A program made the position numbers and the translations under genes. DNA of 64,000 bases from Salarias fasciatus (taxonomy: Eukaryota > Chordata > Actinopteri > Blenniiformes > Blenniidae), in contig NC_043766.1 of the NCBI RefSeq assembly GCF_902148845.1, positions 10,075,486 to 10,139,485 of the forward strand, in the 5' to 3' direction. Below are positions 12,333 through 25,899 of this stretch, piece by piece. Under the pieces are notes generated by a model. The model did not search any database and was not told the DNA's origin. It worked only from the letters and a program-made list of their open reading frames with translations. Numbering within the stretch: the stretch's first letter is position 1; the number at the start of each line of letters is the position of its first letter.

Positions 12333-15215
12333 ATGCAGCAGTCTGTGGAGGCTCTGTCCGCCTGCTGGAGTCCTACAGAGGCAGAGACAAAGTTGTGAGT
12401 ATTAATGAGCTGCAGCAGTAGTCATCAATGCTGCAAACCAGACTGGGTATGTTGTAGTTCAGCTCAAGTTTTACCACCAGCTGCTTTTGAAGGTTCACTG
12501 CTGGACAAGAAAACAAACCGCGACCATCTCAATTTGTTCATCATAATCACCACTTATTTAAATAAATCCATTCGACACAGTGACAGGATGGCCTTTTCTG
12601 TGTCTTTGTTTGCTTTTTGTGATTATTGGACGCTTTTTTTTCCCCCACTCTGCAGTTCTTACATAAATACAGTACCTTGATAACCACGTTATACGCTTGA
12701 TAATTGTCTCTGTGAAAAATGATGGTGACCAGCTTTTTCTTTGCACATAATTATGTGGAATAATGAAATTATTAAAACCTTTTGTAGAAACTCTATGGCA
12801 TATTTTGGTAATATTTTTCAAAAAGATTTTTAATGTGAATTGATAGCCTTTACCTTTATGCAAACTCTGTTACCACCTCTAGCCTTATTATTTGGTTTTA
12901 AAAACAATAAATATGGAGATTTCTTTAAAAACAAAAACTCATATTTTCAGGTAGTATTAGACAATCGTCCTTTTTTATTTATTTTATTTTATTTTTTTTT
13001 AAGATATTTGACCTCACCTTGAATATCATTTGGTGTGGCATAATTCTGGAATCAGTTCAATACATGCTGCTACAACACTGCATGTGCAGACTAGGATTTT
13101 GTGTCAAAAGATACAAGGAACAATGCTGTTTCAAATGATGTGATTACACTTAAAAACACATCAACTATGTTGAGTCCCTAAAACCACTCCAGTTTGAGGA
13201 GTTCATTGTTTATTTCGATGTAATTTTCTTTGCAGATCAGGACGATCTGTTATGGCTCTCAGCTGGTTGGAGGAGCTCTCTCCAGGGGGGCAGAATTGAA
13301 CAGTTCGTCATCCCAGCAGTTTGGAAAAAGTCTGCTGCTGTTTTCTGCTCAGCTCAGCCACTGCCGGACGGTGCTAAGACTGTTTGACGATCTCTCCATG
13401 CTGGCCTACTCTCACAGCTACGGGCTTGGATCTGGGGTGATATACAAAGAAACAATTCACTTCTCAAATCTGATCATTCTTAATAAATCAGCAAGAGGAG
13501 GATGGATGAACTCCCATCTCACTGGGAAAGTGAAACTTGAGAGATAATTAAGAACCATGATTAAACAGCACCAGATTACACATGAGCTCGGATTACCATT
13601 GACACTGGTGCAATGATTGATCTTTATTCAAGATCACTTTTCATTCAGACTGATACAATGTAAAGTGCTGCACAGAAGACTAACAAGGGATGATTAGAGA
13701 AAACTGATTTGGACACACAAAAACAAGAATGAAAAAAATGCTTTACACAGTGATTATTGTAGTTCCTGTAACTTATCAGATGTTATGCACCCATAAGAGC
13801 AAAGTGTATATAATTAAATCAATATAGAAAACATAATCACATGACTGATTTTCTAACAAGTTACGTATAAACAAAGCCATGAATTCAAGTAACTTCAGTC
13901 AGGTATGATAACTGATAGAAAAATTATTCTTTTTCATAGTGTTATGATGTTATGTGAACTACAGTGATTAATTCTGTTATTATTGCTGCTAATTTTCAAA
14001 AGGAGGAGGATGCAGGTGTTCGCTGGATATCAGTACTGAGCAATGTGGCGGACCAGCTCTACTACCCCTGTGAACACATTGCCTGGGCTGCAGACGCGGA
14101 GCTCATCCGTGTGAAGTCTGATAAATGGTGGCTGTTCAGCACCGTACTGTGGGGAACTTCGCTGATGCTGGGTATCCTCAGGTATCTGTCCTTATTTTGC
14201 CAAAATAAATCTAATTAATGGACCACTTGCAGTTACTTGCAGTTATGAATAAGGAGCATTTAAGTTCTTGCCTGAATTCTGTACATACTCACTGTGGTTG
14301 ATATAAATATATCGTTGGAAACCTAACAATGAATGTATATCTACAATTTGTTACTTTCATGTGTCAAAGCCTGTTGTTCCAAAAAGTTCTATTTATGGCC
14401 AGATGCTTGCTGATGAGTGAATCTGTAATGATTTAATTTTCATGCAACAGTAAAGAAGAAGGTTTTGTTGGTCACATGTACAACTGATAAACAGTGAAAA
14501 TACTCACTAGCAGCTTTTGTCAAGCACATGCAAAAGTCATCAGCTTTATTTTCAGCATTATTTCCCCCTAAAAACTACAGAATCAACATGTTTCAGAACT
14601 GCATTTTATCAGACTTTGGTCTCAGTTACAATTTCTTGATCTGTTCTCAAAGATATTAGCCTCTATTCAGAGATATTGACCCTTACTAGTTTTCTTTAAA
14701 TATACAAGCAGAAAACAACCTCCAAGACCTTAAGCATTTTTGCCTTCATTTGTAAAGTGCTAAGTTTTACATCTTTAATTACAACAGTGGCTTGTAATAC
14801 ATTACGTGATTTTTTTGCTTCAGATCACTCAGAGTTCTGCTGCTGCTGAAGAAGAAGTTGAGGAAAAGCAAGAGGGACGGACAGTATAGCAGGTATTTTG
14901 TTTCCTTCAGTTTTTGGGTCCAGGGGAGTTGATGTAGGACAATTACAGTAAATTGTCAAAAATGCCACTTCCTCATTGTGCCTTGTGCTTTTTTTCTGCA
15001 GCCGCTCTCAGCTCCACAGACAGATGCAGTTGGAGATCCTCTCTATCTTCAGTGGGATGGCTGACCTTAGCAATGCGATCCACTGGATGCCGCCTGGCTT
15101 TCTGTGGGCTGGACGTTTTCCCAGCTGGCTGGTGGGACTGCTGGGTACCATCTCCTCTCTGATTGGTTTGATCCAGATGAATGTCACTAGCACTGGAGGG
15201 GATTCATCACAGTGA
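12333..15215 (+). CDS. pex11g: Peroxisomal membrane protein 11 gamma (PEX11G)
   Basis: PEX11-family integral peroxisomal membrane protein that helps elongate and divide peroxisomes. Five exons: 12333-12394, 13236-13436, 14003-14181, 14824-14892, 15002-15215 (stop included). Family blocks in order: RLLESYRGRDKVIRT with GSQLVGG; LSHCRTVLRLFDDLSML; the signature NVADQLYYPCEHIAWAADA followed by the WW pair; a hydrophobic segment WLFSTVLWGTSLMLGIL; a basic Lys/Arg linker; and a C-terminal hydrophobic pair AIHWMPPGFLWAGRFP and LVGLLGTISSLIGL. Length, about 240 residues, is normal. The start ATG at 12333 is the only one upstream of the VEAL block. One base seems to be missing near 12358: the raw frame reads SACWSPTEAE, and a one-base shift gives the expected RLLESYRGRD. 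Polyadenylation signal AATAAA at 15561. Confidence 0.93.
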
Positions 15216-16799
15216 GGATGAAAAGTGATTCTTTGATGAGTGCTGAATGAATGAGGGATACTAGAAAAGATTCAGAGTAGATCTTTGATTCCATCAGGTA
15301 GACTTTAGACACTAATTACAATTATGACGCATCTTGGACATTAAAACTATTTGGCCCTTTTGCTGCATTGTAAATGATTTAGTTAATATGTTTGCAGTAA
15401 TTTGCATCTGAAAATGTATTTTTTTTTTTTTTTTGTATATTTCAATATTTTAGTGATCAGACGGTGGGAGTTAAAAAAAATACTGCAACATTCATTGGTC
15501 AAGTTTTCTGCTGTTCAGTTTTCTCTATGTGTTTGTATATGCTGATCAACATGTTTATACAATAAAGAAGTATCCAAAATCTAAAGTTCATATCCCCTTG
15601 ACCAATAAAAGCCCTGATAACTCAGTAAGATGATGGGTTTGCAGGAAAGGGAGGCATAAAAGTCAGAAAGAAGCATTTAAACACACAGATTGAAGTAACA
15701 TGGTGCACAAAGTAACATTTAAGAGGTTTTTTTTAACCCTTTTGGGAGGGTTTGGAATCTAATATTTTGAAAAGAAACAATGTCACATCAGGAATTGACA
15801 ATTATATGCTAGAATTACAGAAAAATTGTGTTATGAAAAACACTTCTTTCAGAGTCCATGATGAATTCATTCAGTTCAAAAAGCTGTGAATTTACTGTCA
15901 TTCCTTATTATGATTGTTCAGACTGCCTAAAGTATGTAACATCTGTACTCAGTAGCAGTCAGTTTATTTATCCTCAAGTCACTGAATTTTAAGCAGGTTA
16001 AATTGGTTGCGGTTTGATTTTTTTTTCATTTAATTTGTAAAAATCTGTTCTAATGGTCAAACTACACAGAAACTGGCTGATGTTTTTTTCAATTGTGAAA
16101 TCATTTTAAAATTCAAATATTGTCATTAAAGGTTTTGATTTGCAGCTCTCTTGTGGAATATCTTGCAAAACGTAATTGCTATTAAACCGGATATAAACCG
16201 ATTTTAGTCTAGGCATTAAATTATCTACATCATATTGTAATCTCACATTATTGATAAGTCTTGTTGGAAAAGGTTTAGGACTGCAGTTACCAAATGTTTT
16301 CAATTGTTGATTAATCTGAGTTGTTACCTGAAGCTCAGGATACAGTCTGATTCAATATGTCCACAAAGTCCCAAATAAAGAAAAAATAAATTTTAAATAA
16401 AAGAAAAAACATCTAAACAAATGTGTGTAAAATTTTAACCTTTATAAAACTACTCCTCTTCTTCATCAAACGGTCGATGTTTGATTGAGGGGGACTAGAC
16501 AATGTACAGCTCAATCAAATAACGATGTTGGATTGATCGGACTAGAACGCGGTATCACGGTAGCGTCGACGTATGCAAGTGTTGCTTTCAGGTTTAAAGA
16601 GCAGGTCGTAATTTTTTTTTTCCCTGAGCACAAAAACGTCAAAAGCACAATTATAAGAATGTATATCTGTTGAAATGTCCTGTTTCTGCAAAGAAATCTA
16701 TTGTTTCTCCATCTTGATTATTAATAACTTATTGGAAATAACTTGCTTTGAACCTTTGTTAGTTTCAGTGTGTTTAAAGTTAGAACGTACGTGGTCCCG
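15216..16799. other. pex11g 3' UTR and spacer before apba3
   Basis: AT-rich sequence with the pex11g polyadenylation signal at 15561-15566. Nothing coding is recognisable. Around 16475-16550 there is a small GC-richer island holding a 10-bp perfect inverted repeat (TTTGATTGAG / CTCAATCAAA) and an imperfect 48-bp-period direct repeat, described under findings. Confidence 0.55.
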
Positions 16800-17082
16800 T
16801 GAACGCAGCACAGACAGAGTCAACCGATAAATAAAATCTGTCAGTCGACCTCAGCCGGAGCTGCAACAACAATGAGAGACAAACTGCGAACGACAGCATT
16901 TATCTTAGGATGGCGTGAAAGTATCACATCCAGTAGTTTTGGTGTCGTTAGTATGACAGAAAAAACAAGACCAAACTCCTGGAATAGGTTCAGATTCCGC
17001 ACCACGTCGACTCTTGAGTCGTGGCAGCCGCTGAAGTCTCAGTCCCGGACACAAAGACTCCCAGAAACATCTGAAACATCAG
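16800..17082 (+). promoter_or_regulatory. apba3: Probable 5' UTR exon and promoter of apba3
   Basis: A relatively GC-rich block ends in a good donor (ATCAG then GTGAGAGC at 17083). The next acceptor, TTTCTTGCAG at 17974, is followed at once by the apba3 start codon. The block therefore looks like a first non-coding exon with the promoter at its left. An ATG at 16872 opens a frame that stays open to the donor and, once spliced, ends within apba3 exon 2 out of frame with the main start. That would make it an overlapping upstream ORF. Confidence 0.5.
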
Positions 17083-17975
17083 GTGAGAGCTCCTCTCCTC
17101 TCTCTTTAAACACGAGTTTTACACCCCACATTCATTGTACACTTTCCAGTGTGTAAGTTTCACCTGACTAGCTGTGACTATTAGTAGCTTTAAGCTACAG
17201 GACTGCTAACTCAACACTGTGCTCATTTTAGTTCGCTGTGTAATAAATGTTCCATTTTATTTCTTTTCTCTGACGCATTTCCCTGCTTTTCCTCTGCCGT
17301 GAGCTCTGTGGCTGAAAATACAACATGCAAAGTTCATCGACATGCATGTTGTGTATGTTTACACTGCCTTCTGTGTGTGTTTCTTGAATAGCGAGCAGTG
17401 CACTGTGTTTATACATCGAAATATAACGTTAAAAACAAAAAAAAGATTAGGTGAAACTTAAAAGTTTAGAGAAAGATATATATTCTTAGGAGAAAAAAAC
17501 CCTTCAAAAAACAGCAAATTTTAATCAGTAGTAGTCATCAGTTATAAAGGAGCATCCAAAAATAATTGAAATTAATAAACAATCTGGTCTTCCTCTGGAT
17601 CAAAAATTGCACAACTGGTTTCGGTTTGATGCTCAGGCAACACTTGGCATGTAGTGCCTGTTGACCAGGCCACACTGAGGTGATGGATAAGACGTCAATC
17701 AACCTTCAAAACTGCATTATGGACGCTGTGTGTCTCGATGACGAAGATGTTAATAGACTTTTGAAGCTTGTTACACTCTGAATATTGTAAATGCCGTTCA
17801 TGTACTTTGAGCTTTAGTCCTTTTTTTGTTATCTTGACTGTAATTAGGCAACAGGGTCAAGAGGCTTGCAGATCCATCCTCAGATAGTACTGTTATATAT
17901 ACAGTATGTTCCCGACATGTTCTGCTAACAGTAAATGCAGTAATGTCATTTTCTTCTGATGGGCTTTCTTGCAGA

Positions 17976-20900
17976 ATGGACTCAGACTGCCGCTCTATTG
18001 ATCAGTCGGCCACTGCTCGCACAGACTCTGTTCTGACTGACTCAATCTCTGTGAATGGAGCCTCAGCGGCAGAAATAACCACTCTGACGGCAGCTGCTCC
18101 GCCAGGTTCAGAAGGAGAGGATCTGGATTCCTACAACCTGATTGAACCTCCCCCATTAGAATGGAGATCAGACTCCTCCAGTGAGGCAACAGATGAGCTG
18201 GATGAGTCCACCCTGCCCATCTCAGCTGACAGTTTGGACAAGACTAATATAGATGAGTCCATTTTACTGCCTTTGGATGTGACAAACAGTTTAGCTCCAC
18301 TTGACATGAGCCAGCAGTCGCTTGCTGAAAATATTACAAATCCAGTTGACAGTATTCTGGTGGAGCTGGAAGATGAATGTGGAGAACTTAAGGAAGAGGA
18401 GGAAGTGAGAGGTGAAGGCTTGGAGGGCACAGCAGGGGAAGAGCCAACTTTTAGGGGCACTGAGAGCAGGGTCAGTGAAGAGGTGGAGCGCATCAATAGA
18501 ATTTCAAGTGATGAAGACCACAGCCGCATTCAGAGCCTCCTCACCCAGCTCCAGCTCATGGGAGAAGAGCCTCATCCCAGTCATTACACACCTCATCACC
18601 ACTCTGACCAGACTGAGGAGGGTGCACAAGCACCGTTCCTGTCAACCAACAATAGTAATGAAACCACAGGACTGCTATTCTCTGAAGCCCACCAGAGGGA
18701 TATGCTGGGCATGCTGCAGTGCACAGAGATTGGCGCAACACCCCTTCCCAGCTCTCTGCCCAATTCAGGAGCAGTGGATGCAGTGGTGTCTGTTTCTTAC
18801 AGTCAGGAGGACGCTCAGAGGTTTTGGGGGCATTATGGGAATGGTCAACACCAGCGCCGCAGGGACGACTCTCTCACTTCACTGCCTGATGATGAGTATC
18901 CTGAACCAGTGTGGATGAAAATGGGGGAGGAGCCTCCAGATGAAGAGGCTGCTGCAGAGAGCGAGCAGGTTGGTACTTTTATTTGGAAAAAAAAACTTGA
19001 AATGTTTTGTTGTGTCTTCTACGTTTGTTTCTATTCCTGATGTAACAGATTGCTTTTTTTATTTCCCTCCTATGATGTATGTTTAAAATGTCCCACTATG
19101 TCACTTTATTACCAGCTTATTTAATTCTTGAATCTACATAAAGTCAAATGGTAAAAATCACTTGTATTCATGTATTGAAAGTAGTTACTTAATAATGCTA
19201 GATATTTTTTGTTTTTGTGAGGCTACAACCAGCAAGGATCTATCATGAAAATATCACCACATTGGCTGAATATCTATTTTTCCATTACCAACTTGTTTAA
19301 TCAATCACTTTGATTTTCATGTTGTCATTGTAGAGTGCTGATGACTGTCCTTCATATAAAAATGGTGAGTCATTTCAAGGCCCTTCTGCTAATACGTGAT
19401 CTGTCAAATATGCTGATCCCTAGTTTTTTTAATACATGTTCATGTGATGCATTTTAGTGCCTGGCCCTTGTGACCCCGAAGACCTGCTGGATGGAGTGAT
19501 ATTTGGTGCAAAGTACCTGGGCTCCACTCAGATCAAATCAGATAGAAATCCATCAACAAATGCACGTATGGCTCAGGCTCAGGAAGCTGTGGATCGGATA
19601 AAGGTGAAATATAATCAGAAATCTACTAAATATACTCATAAACACACATTTTGCAAGTAAATCTTTTTTATGTATCGCAATTGACGTGAACAAGCACTTT
19701 CTTTGGCAAGTATCAGTGTGAAATCAAGATTATCAGGACAATGTCAGCTGGTGCGGATTTCAGTATTGAATTAAAGATACAGATTGTATAACATATCTTT
19801 CTCTAACAGTTTCTCTAAGAATTTTTTTCTTTCAATCATTGTTGACTTGAAGATATATGTTGAAGTGCTGAATCTGACTACACAGTGTTTCATTTAGGCT
19901 CCAGAGGGAGAGTCCCAGCCAATGACAGAGGTGGATTTATTCATCTCTACTCAGCGAATCAAAGTGCTCACTGCTGACACACAGGTACGTTAAGTTCATA
20001 AATCAACATCCCGCTGCATGTGTAAGACACACTTTTATTTACACTGTAATCCTTCAGCATTATGTTCTCCTAAAAGTTAAATGACCTAAATGTTCATTTA
20101 AAAATTCTACAGCATTGTGCATTTAATAGAAGCCATGTAAATACAAAAATACAGGCCCAGACATCATCATTTTTAAACCACACAGGTGCATGCCAAAATA
20201 TGTTAATATCTTTTGGAAATTTCATTGTTTTGTCTGTATTGAAAAAAAAATCATAGCATGAAAACTAAAAGATTAGTTATTTCTAAATTATATTTCTGAA
20301 AATTCTGACCCTTGAAAAACATTATACAGTACATATATGTATAAGTATATTTATATATATAATTGCACTTGTCCCTGTCTTGTTGCTTCTTGCTTTGAGG
20401 ATGCCCCATTGCCTTTCTAAAGCCTTTTGTGTCTCAAGCATTTCAACATCCAGATTTTTCTTCTTTTGACAATATCTGGGATGTGAGAGGAGCAGTTTCT
20501 GGAGATCTGGGGAGAGGAATGATGTCTGATTCTTATGTGATGCTGGATTTCAAGTGCTTCACAATCCCAGGTTTTCTGTGTCACAGTGCTCCAAATGTTT
20601 TCTGTTGGTTTAAGGGTTGGATGGAGACAAAGTTTTTGCTGTTGTGAAGGATGCTGTCTGTGGTTCAGCACTGACTTGATGATTTAAGCCTTAACTTCCC
20701 TCAAGGGATGGTATCCTTATTTTTAGAAGCGGTTTTTCACAAACTGGAGGATGTCTGCTCGTCTTCAAATCTGTGAGGTTGTGCTTCTCTAAGAGGTTCC
20801 TTTTGTACTCAGTCATGTACCTGTTTCCAATCAACCAGACTACTCTCACATCAAATGCTCCTCCTGTGTTTACCTTTCCAGCCTTTTGTTGCCCCTGTCC

Positions 20901-23900
20901 AAACATGTCTGAAAGGTGTTGCTGTTATAAAATTCAGAATCATTCAAAATTACTCCTCTATGTGTTCACAATTAATTCCTCAACCTGCACAGCTTCATGA
21001 ATTAAAAAGGTCGGAGAGTAAACTTTAGAAAAGGGTGGGGCATGGCTTGTTGTGTTCTTTTAGATTACCCCATCTTACTCCAGCATGTTTCAAGTCTCTG
21101 CAGGGTTCACACCATTCCGTCAAATGTTAACCCCCTTCGTGTCCTGTTGTCTCTCAGGAAGCCATGATGGATCATGCTCTGCAGATGATCTCTTACATCG
21201 CTGACATTGATGACATTGTGGTTCTGATGGCTCGAAGAAAACGCAAAGGGCAAGATGGTGACCCGGCATCGAATTCCTCTCAGAAGAAGTGTGTAATGAT
21301 CTGCCATGTCTTCTCCTCAGAGGATGTAAGTCAGTCAGTCACTTTTATGTAGCTTCAACTGTTTACACAAGAAATTGCATTTATTAATGAAAAATATTGG
21401 CATTGTCTGTACTTTTGCTTTTTGTGGAGTTTTCTTTTCATGACTACAAAGAAAAATCTTAAAGTATAGTCACGATCGAATTAAATGTCAGTGTATTTGA
21501 CAGCTGACTCAACAGAAGGTCAGCATAGATATTCATTCTGGACTGCTCCAGCCAGTCTTCTTGCTGCATTGGTTGATCCTGATAATCAGTTGTGTTATGT
21601 GTTTTATTAATTTGATTCTTATTTGCAATGCACTAATTACGTTTCATCATCATCCATGATTTAGAGTCACAGTCTGAAAAGTAACATTATGTTGTGAATG
21701 ACTGAGTGCAATAGAAACACACAATGGGTGCTGCACGTAAAGATGCACCATCAAACGAAAAAGTTCACATAAGGTAGAAATGCTTAGTTGCTTTATACCT
21801 CTGCAATTTTGCAGGTTTGTGAAAACCTGTGAAAGAAATGTCAGAGCTGCAGATATCTATAAGATGAGTGATCTTAAAATAAACCATGCTTGATGGATGA
21901 AAGAGTCTCTCCTTATCATTGACATTAGGAAGTCATGAGGCTGTGCAACTTTCAGTCGTCATCTTTGTGCAATGACACATCAGTAATTTCCCCTAAAATG
22001 ACAAGAAACAGAGGAAGTGCAACATTCTCTAAATAATTTAGATGTGAGTATGCATTTCCTTTTTGATTAAAGCTATTCTGTCTGGTGGTCATTTTAAACC
22101 ATCAGCTGTAACTGTAGTCACACAAAGATTTAATCAGTGTGTGCGACCTTGTTTAGTTTTATTATTATTATGATTGTTATTGAAATCATTTATGAACAAC
22201 AGTGTACACAAGTTCATTGTTCAGTATTATTGGGTTCATTGCTCTGCGCGGTGTTCTAACCAATGTGCTCCTTTCTACTGGGCAACAGTTTCAGCCTCAG
22301 CTTGGCCTGGTTTTATTCTCTGAGACAGCCAGTGAGTTCTCCTGAATGTAAAAGTGGTCTGGCTGTTGTCCCAGTTTCGCTGAATAGGAGGAAGAAGAGT
22401 TTCTTTTAGCAACTAATTAGCTGTGGGAGGCAGAAGGCCATGAAGCCCGTGGTTCCCTAGATGAAGACATCTAATATAAGAGTTTTGTTCTTGATAAGTC
22501 AGTGAAATTTTGTTTGTTTTTAAGTGACTAGTGAGAGTGAATATGCCTAATATTCAATACAATGGCAGTGTTTAAAAAGAAAAGAAACTTGGAGAGTGAA
22601 AGACATTTTTCAGTGTCTGGAGTGACACATTTATATGCCGTACTGTTGTCATTTTTGCAAATAAGCCCATTTGCTTCTATTTGTTCGTAAGAAAATTAAG
22701 TTTACAAAAGTGTAGGAGGAGCATTTATTTAACAAATGGCTTCACCATTCAAATTTAAAATCTTCTTGTAGGGATTATTCTGGAATTCTAGTGGCAGAAC
22801 CCGAGTGACATTTGTTTCTCCAACCAGGCTCAGGTCATAGCTCAAGCTATCGGGCAGGCTTTCGGGGTGGCGTACCAGCAGTTTCTTCCAGCCAACGCAT
22901 CAAGGCCAGTGATCTGAGGCCGGGCGAGTACAGTGACTACCTGGAAAACCAAGAGCTGTACAACGGAGACCTGGCCCACTTCTCTGACTCTCAGAACATT
23001 CGGGATGTAAGTGATTGTGTCTATGGTGATAGGTTTTCTTAAGCCTATGAAATACAGATGACAGACAAGTGTAAAAGAAAAAGCATATCGAGAAAATGAT
23101 TTTAATAATCTTGAAATATTCTTAATATCAGAAGTCAGGTCCATAAATATATGTTAAAAACATTGTGTCCAGTGTCTGGTATCAGGCATGAGATGAACTT
23201 TGGCACCAGTATCTAGGACAGGGGGTCGAACGTAGAGCCTGTGGGCCAAAACCTGCCCACAAGAGGACACTTCCAGCTGTTCCTCGTGTATCCACAGGGG
23301 GGTCGCACTATTTCATTAGGAACATATCATGGCATGGTTGCATAATCCTGTAGTGGTCAACATGTAGTATCCCTGGTTACTGGTTAACATTCCAAAAACA
23401 TGTATTTGAATTTTATGGATGTCCTAAATTGCATCTGTCTGCCTTTATTCTCTTTACCTGTTGGTTCTACCATGAATTGATATAGTATAGACAAAAGATA
23501 AGCAGAACTGGACAATGTGATACAATTTACAAATGCCCCTAGACACATCGCAAAAGAGGCATTAAAGTGCCTTGAGTTACAGATGTCGGCCCCACCTCAC
23601 ATGCAGAGTAGCTGAGTGATGCAGCAGTGAACGCTGGTTGCCCTACTACTATAGGTGAATGACCTTCGCTGCTGGAGGCGTTGTTCATTGGCATTGCAAA
23701 GCAGCGTCAATATTAACCAAATACCATGATGATGAGTTTATGAAAACATGCAAACTAAAGGCTGCAGGAGTTTTGTTTTTCATGACACAGCGCTAGGCCA
23801 TTGCCTGCAGTCTGAAAAGAAACTGTATATCTGGTATGATTCACTGCAATTTATTTCCCTTATGTTTTTTTTTTTTTGTTTTTTTTTTTGCATTGTTTTG

Positions 23901-24983
23901 GTTGTGGATTAGTATGCTATAATTTCACAATTTCAGTCATAGTGAGATTAAATCGAGTCCCAGGATTAATGTGCCAACGCACTTAATTTTTGACACCCCT
24001 AAGAAAAAAATGTAAATATCAACTGTTTGTTTTAGTAATAACTTACGAAACACACCAAACTGAAAATTTACATTTAATAGTGTGAGGATTTATCACTGCA
24101 GTTGGTGATGTTTGTAGTGAAAGTAATGGGAGACTGCCTGCTGGTGTTCTTGATTCAGATTGCCCTCACCAAGGCTTCTGGAGAGATCCTGGGACTCGCG
24201 GTGGTGGAGTCGGGCTGGGGCCCATTCTGCCCACAGTTGTTGTGGCCAACCTGCTTCACGGAGGTCCGGCCGAGCGCTGTGGAGAGCTCAGCATCGGCGA
24301 CCGCATTATGTCCATCAATGGAACCAGTCTGGTGGGTCTGCCCATCACCGCCTGCCAGAACATCATCAGAGTAGTTTGAGACAAGAGAAAATGGGCACTA
24401 ACTTTGTGTTGGGGTAGTAATAATCATAACATTAACAGTTCGAAAATAGCATAACAGTCATTAAGCTTTCAGAAACAGAATTACATTCATGTGAAGTTCT
24501 TAGACTCTTCATTGTGAACTCACTCACCTTTTCACGGCCGCTCCATGCTTGAAGTAATTCACTAGGTGGCGCTGTGGCTCCATGCAATACTTTTTTCAGA
24601 GTGGATCAGGATGCTTACATTCAGGGACACTAATAATTCTGTCCGTTTACAATACTGCTCATCAGTATTTCACTTATTTTTTTCTCTTTTACACTTGAGG
24701 AATATATTTGTGTTTAGTGGCTGACAGCCAGTTTGGTTTTATATGAATTGAGAACAAATGTAGAACTTTTACCTTTCCTTTTTCTTAATCATTTAATTTG
24801 TTTTTGTTTGAATAGTTAATGTGTGATGTAAGAAACGAGGAATAATTTATTGATCCTTTGGGGAAATTACTTTAAGACTCATTTCCCCTGTTTGTGTCAT
24901 ATGAGCCAGGATGGAAATGGCTGCCAGGGCGGAGCCCCTGTCTTACCTTTTGGTGTCAGCTTGGTGTACTATTTATTCACACA

Positions 24984-25055
<72 letters not shown>

Positions 25056-25899
25056 CCATTCTTGCCCATAAGTAAGAAATCAAATTATTTGGGAAGTAAT
25101 AAAGAATTCTGAAAATTGATATACTTGGGGATTGTTAATTTAAAACAAAACAAAAACCAAACACTAACCGATGCTTGATAAATCATGTTTTTACTTTTTC
25201 ACTCAGGATCTGAAAAACCAAAAGTATGTGAAGCTCAGCATTGTCCACTGTCCTCCTGTCACCATGGCAATCATTAGGAGGCCTGATCCCAAGTTTCAGC
25301 TCGGCTTCAGTGTGGAGGATGGAATTGTAGTCTTCATTCTCTACTTGTCCCTCTAAGTTCAGTATTCCGATTCTTTCAGTATGATCAAAACCTGTATTGT
25401 GTTGAGATAAGAGAGTCCAGTGAACTCAGTCAGCTTTCCATTTTTTCATGAGAAAGAAAATGCAAGTTTTTGATTGGAGTCAAACGGAATGAACCTTTAG
25501 CAACATATTGGGGTTTTTTGTTTTTAAATCAAAATGTTGAATCGAGTTTCTTCTGTTTCAGATCTGCAGTCTAATGCGAGGAGGACTAGCAGAGAGAGGA
25601 GGTATTCGTGTTGGGGCACCGAATCATTGAGATTAACGGGCAAAGTGTTTGTTGCTAACGCCACATGACAAGATCATCCAGAGCTTGACAAACGCTATCG
25701 GGGAGGTGAGAAGTGATGAAAGATTAATATTTAAGTATATTAACAAAAATTGAGCTTTTGTTTTTTCAATCTTGTGAATATAGTATTTTACTGTAGATTA
25801 AAACTATATTTCTCTCCTTCTCAACAGATTCACTTGAAGACAATGCCAGCATCAACATATCGACTCCTAACAGGGCAAGAGCAGCCAGTGTTTCTTTGA
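17976..25899 (+). CDS. apba3: Amyloid-beta A4 precursor-binding family A member 3 (X11-gamma/Mint3)
   Basis: Cytosolic and Golgi-associated adaptor whose PTB domain binds NPxY tails such as APP, with two tandem PDZ domains. Exons: 17976-18968, 19334-19364, 19458-19603, 19898-19986, 21158-21325, 22828-23006, 24159-24370, 25207-25326, 25562-25705, 25828-25899. The long first coding exon is an acidic N-terminal region of about 331 residues with [17 protein letters not shown], the counterpart of a motif in mammalian APBA3. The PTB domain starts at [20 protein letters not shown] and includes [18 protein letters not shown]1 contains VVESGWG and [17 protein letters not shown]2 contains [19 protein letters not shown]. 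The end is QEQPVFL, the family C-terminus that folds back onto PDZ1. No CASK-binding region is visible, as expected for member 3. About five one-base indels occur (near 22896, 24220, 25614, 25649 and 25657). Confidence 0.94.
20385..20990. repeat. Degraded fish interspersed repeat in apba3 intron
   Basis: The right end, CCTTTTGTTGCCCCTGTCC, then GGTGTTGCTG and AAATTCAGAATCATTC, matches from memory the terminal part of a widespread fish repeat whose consensus reads TTGCCCCTGTCCCAACTTTT. The left part is diverged. No intact ORF is present. It is probably a DNA-transposon relic, but I cannot assign a superfamily. Confidence 0.4.
21326..22827 (+). other. apba3: Large apba3 intron, nothing recognised
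   Basis: An intron of about 1.5 kb between the PTB exon ending with donor GTAAGT at 21326 and the acceptor CAACCAG at 22827. It is AT-rich. I see no conserved exon, RNA gene or clear repeat inside. Confidence 0.6.
23007..24158 (+). other. apba3: Large apba3 intron with possible old repeat remnants
   Basis: An intron of about 1.15 kb between the end of the PTB region and PDZ1. Around 23215-23360 the sequence is GC-richer and resembles a very old interspersed repeat (GTGGGCCAAAACCTGCCCAC and nearby). Around 23605-23640 there is a scrap like the SINE head. Neither can be assigned securely. T-runs lie at 23867-23890. Confidence 0.35.
24979..25052 (+). repeat. (CA)n microsatellite
   Basis: CA dinucleotide tract with one interruption, in the apba3 intron between the PDZ1 exon and the PDZ1-PDZ2 linker exon. 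Confidence 0.95.

Noticed and set aside
18131-18529. 132-codon minus-strand ORF opposite apba3
   Set aside because: Shadow of the long apba3 coding exon; Ser/Leu-rich composition mirrors the acidic sense strand.
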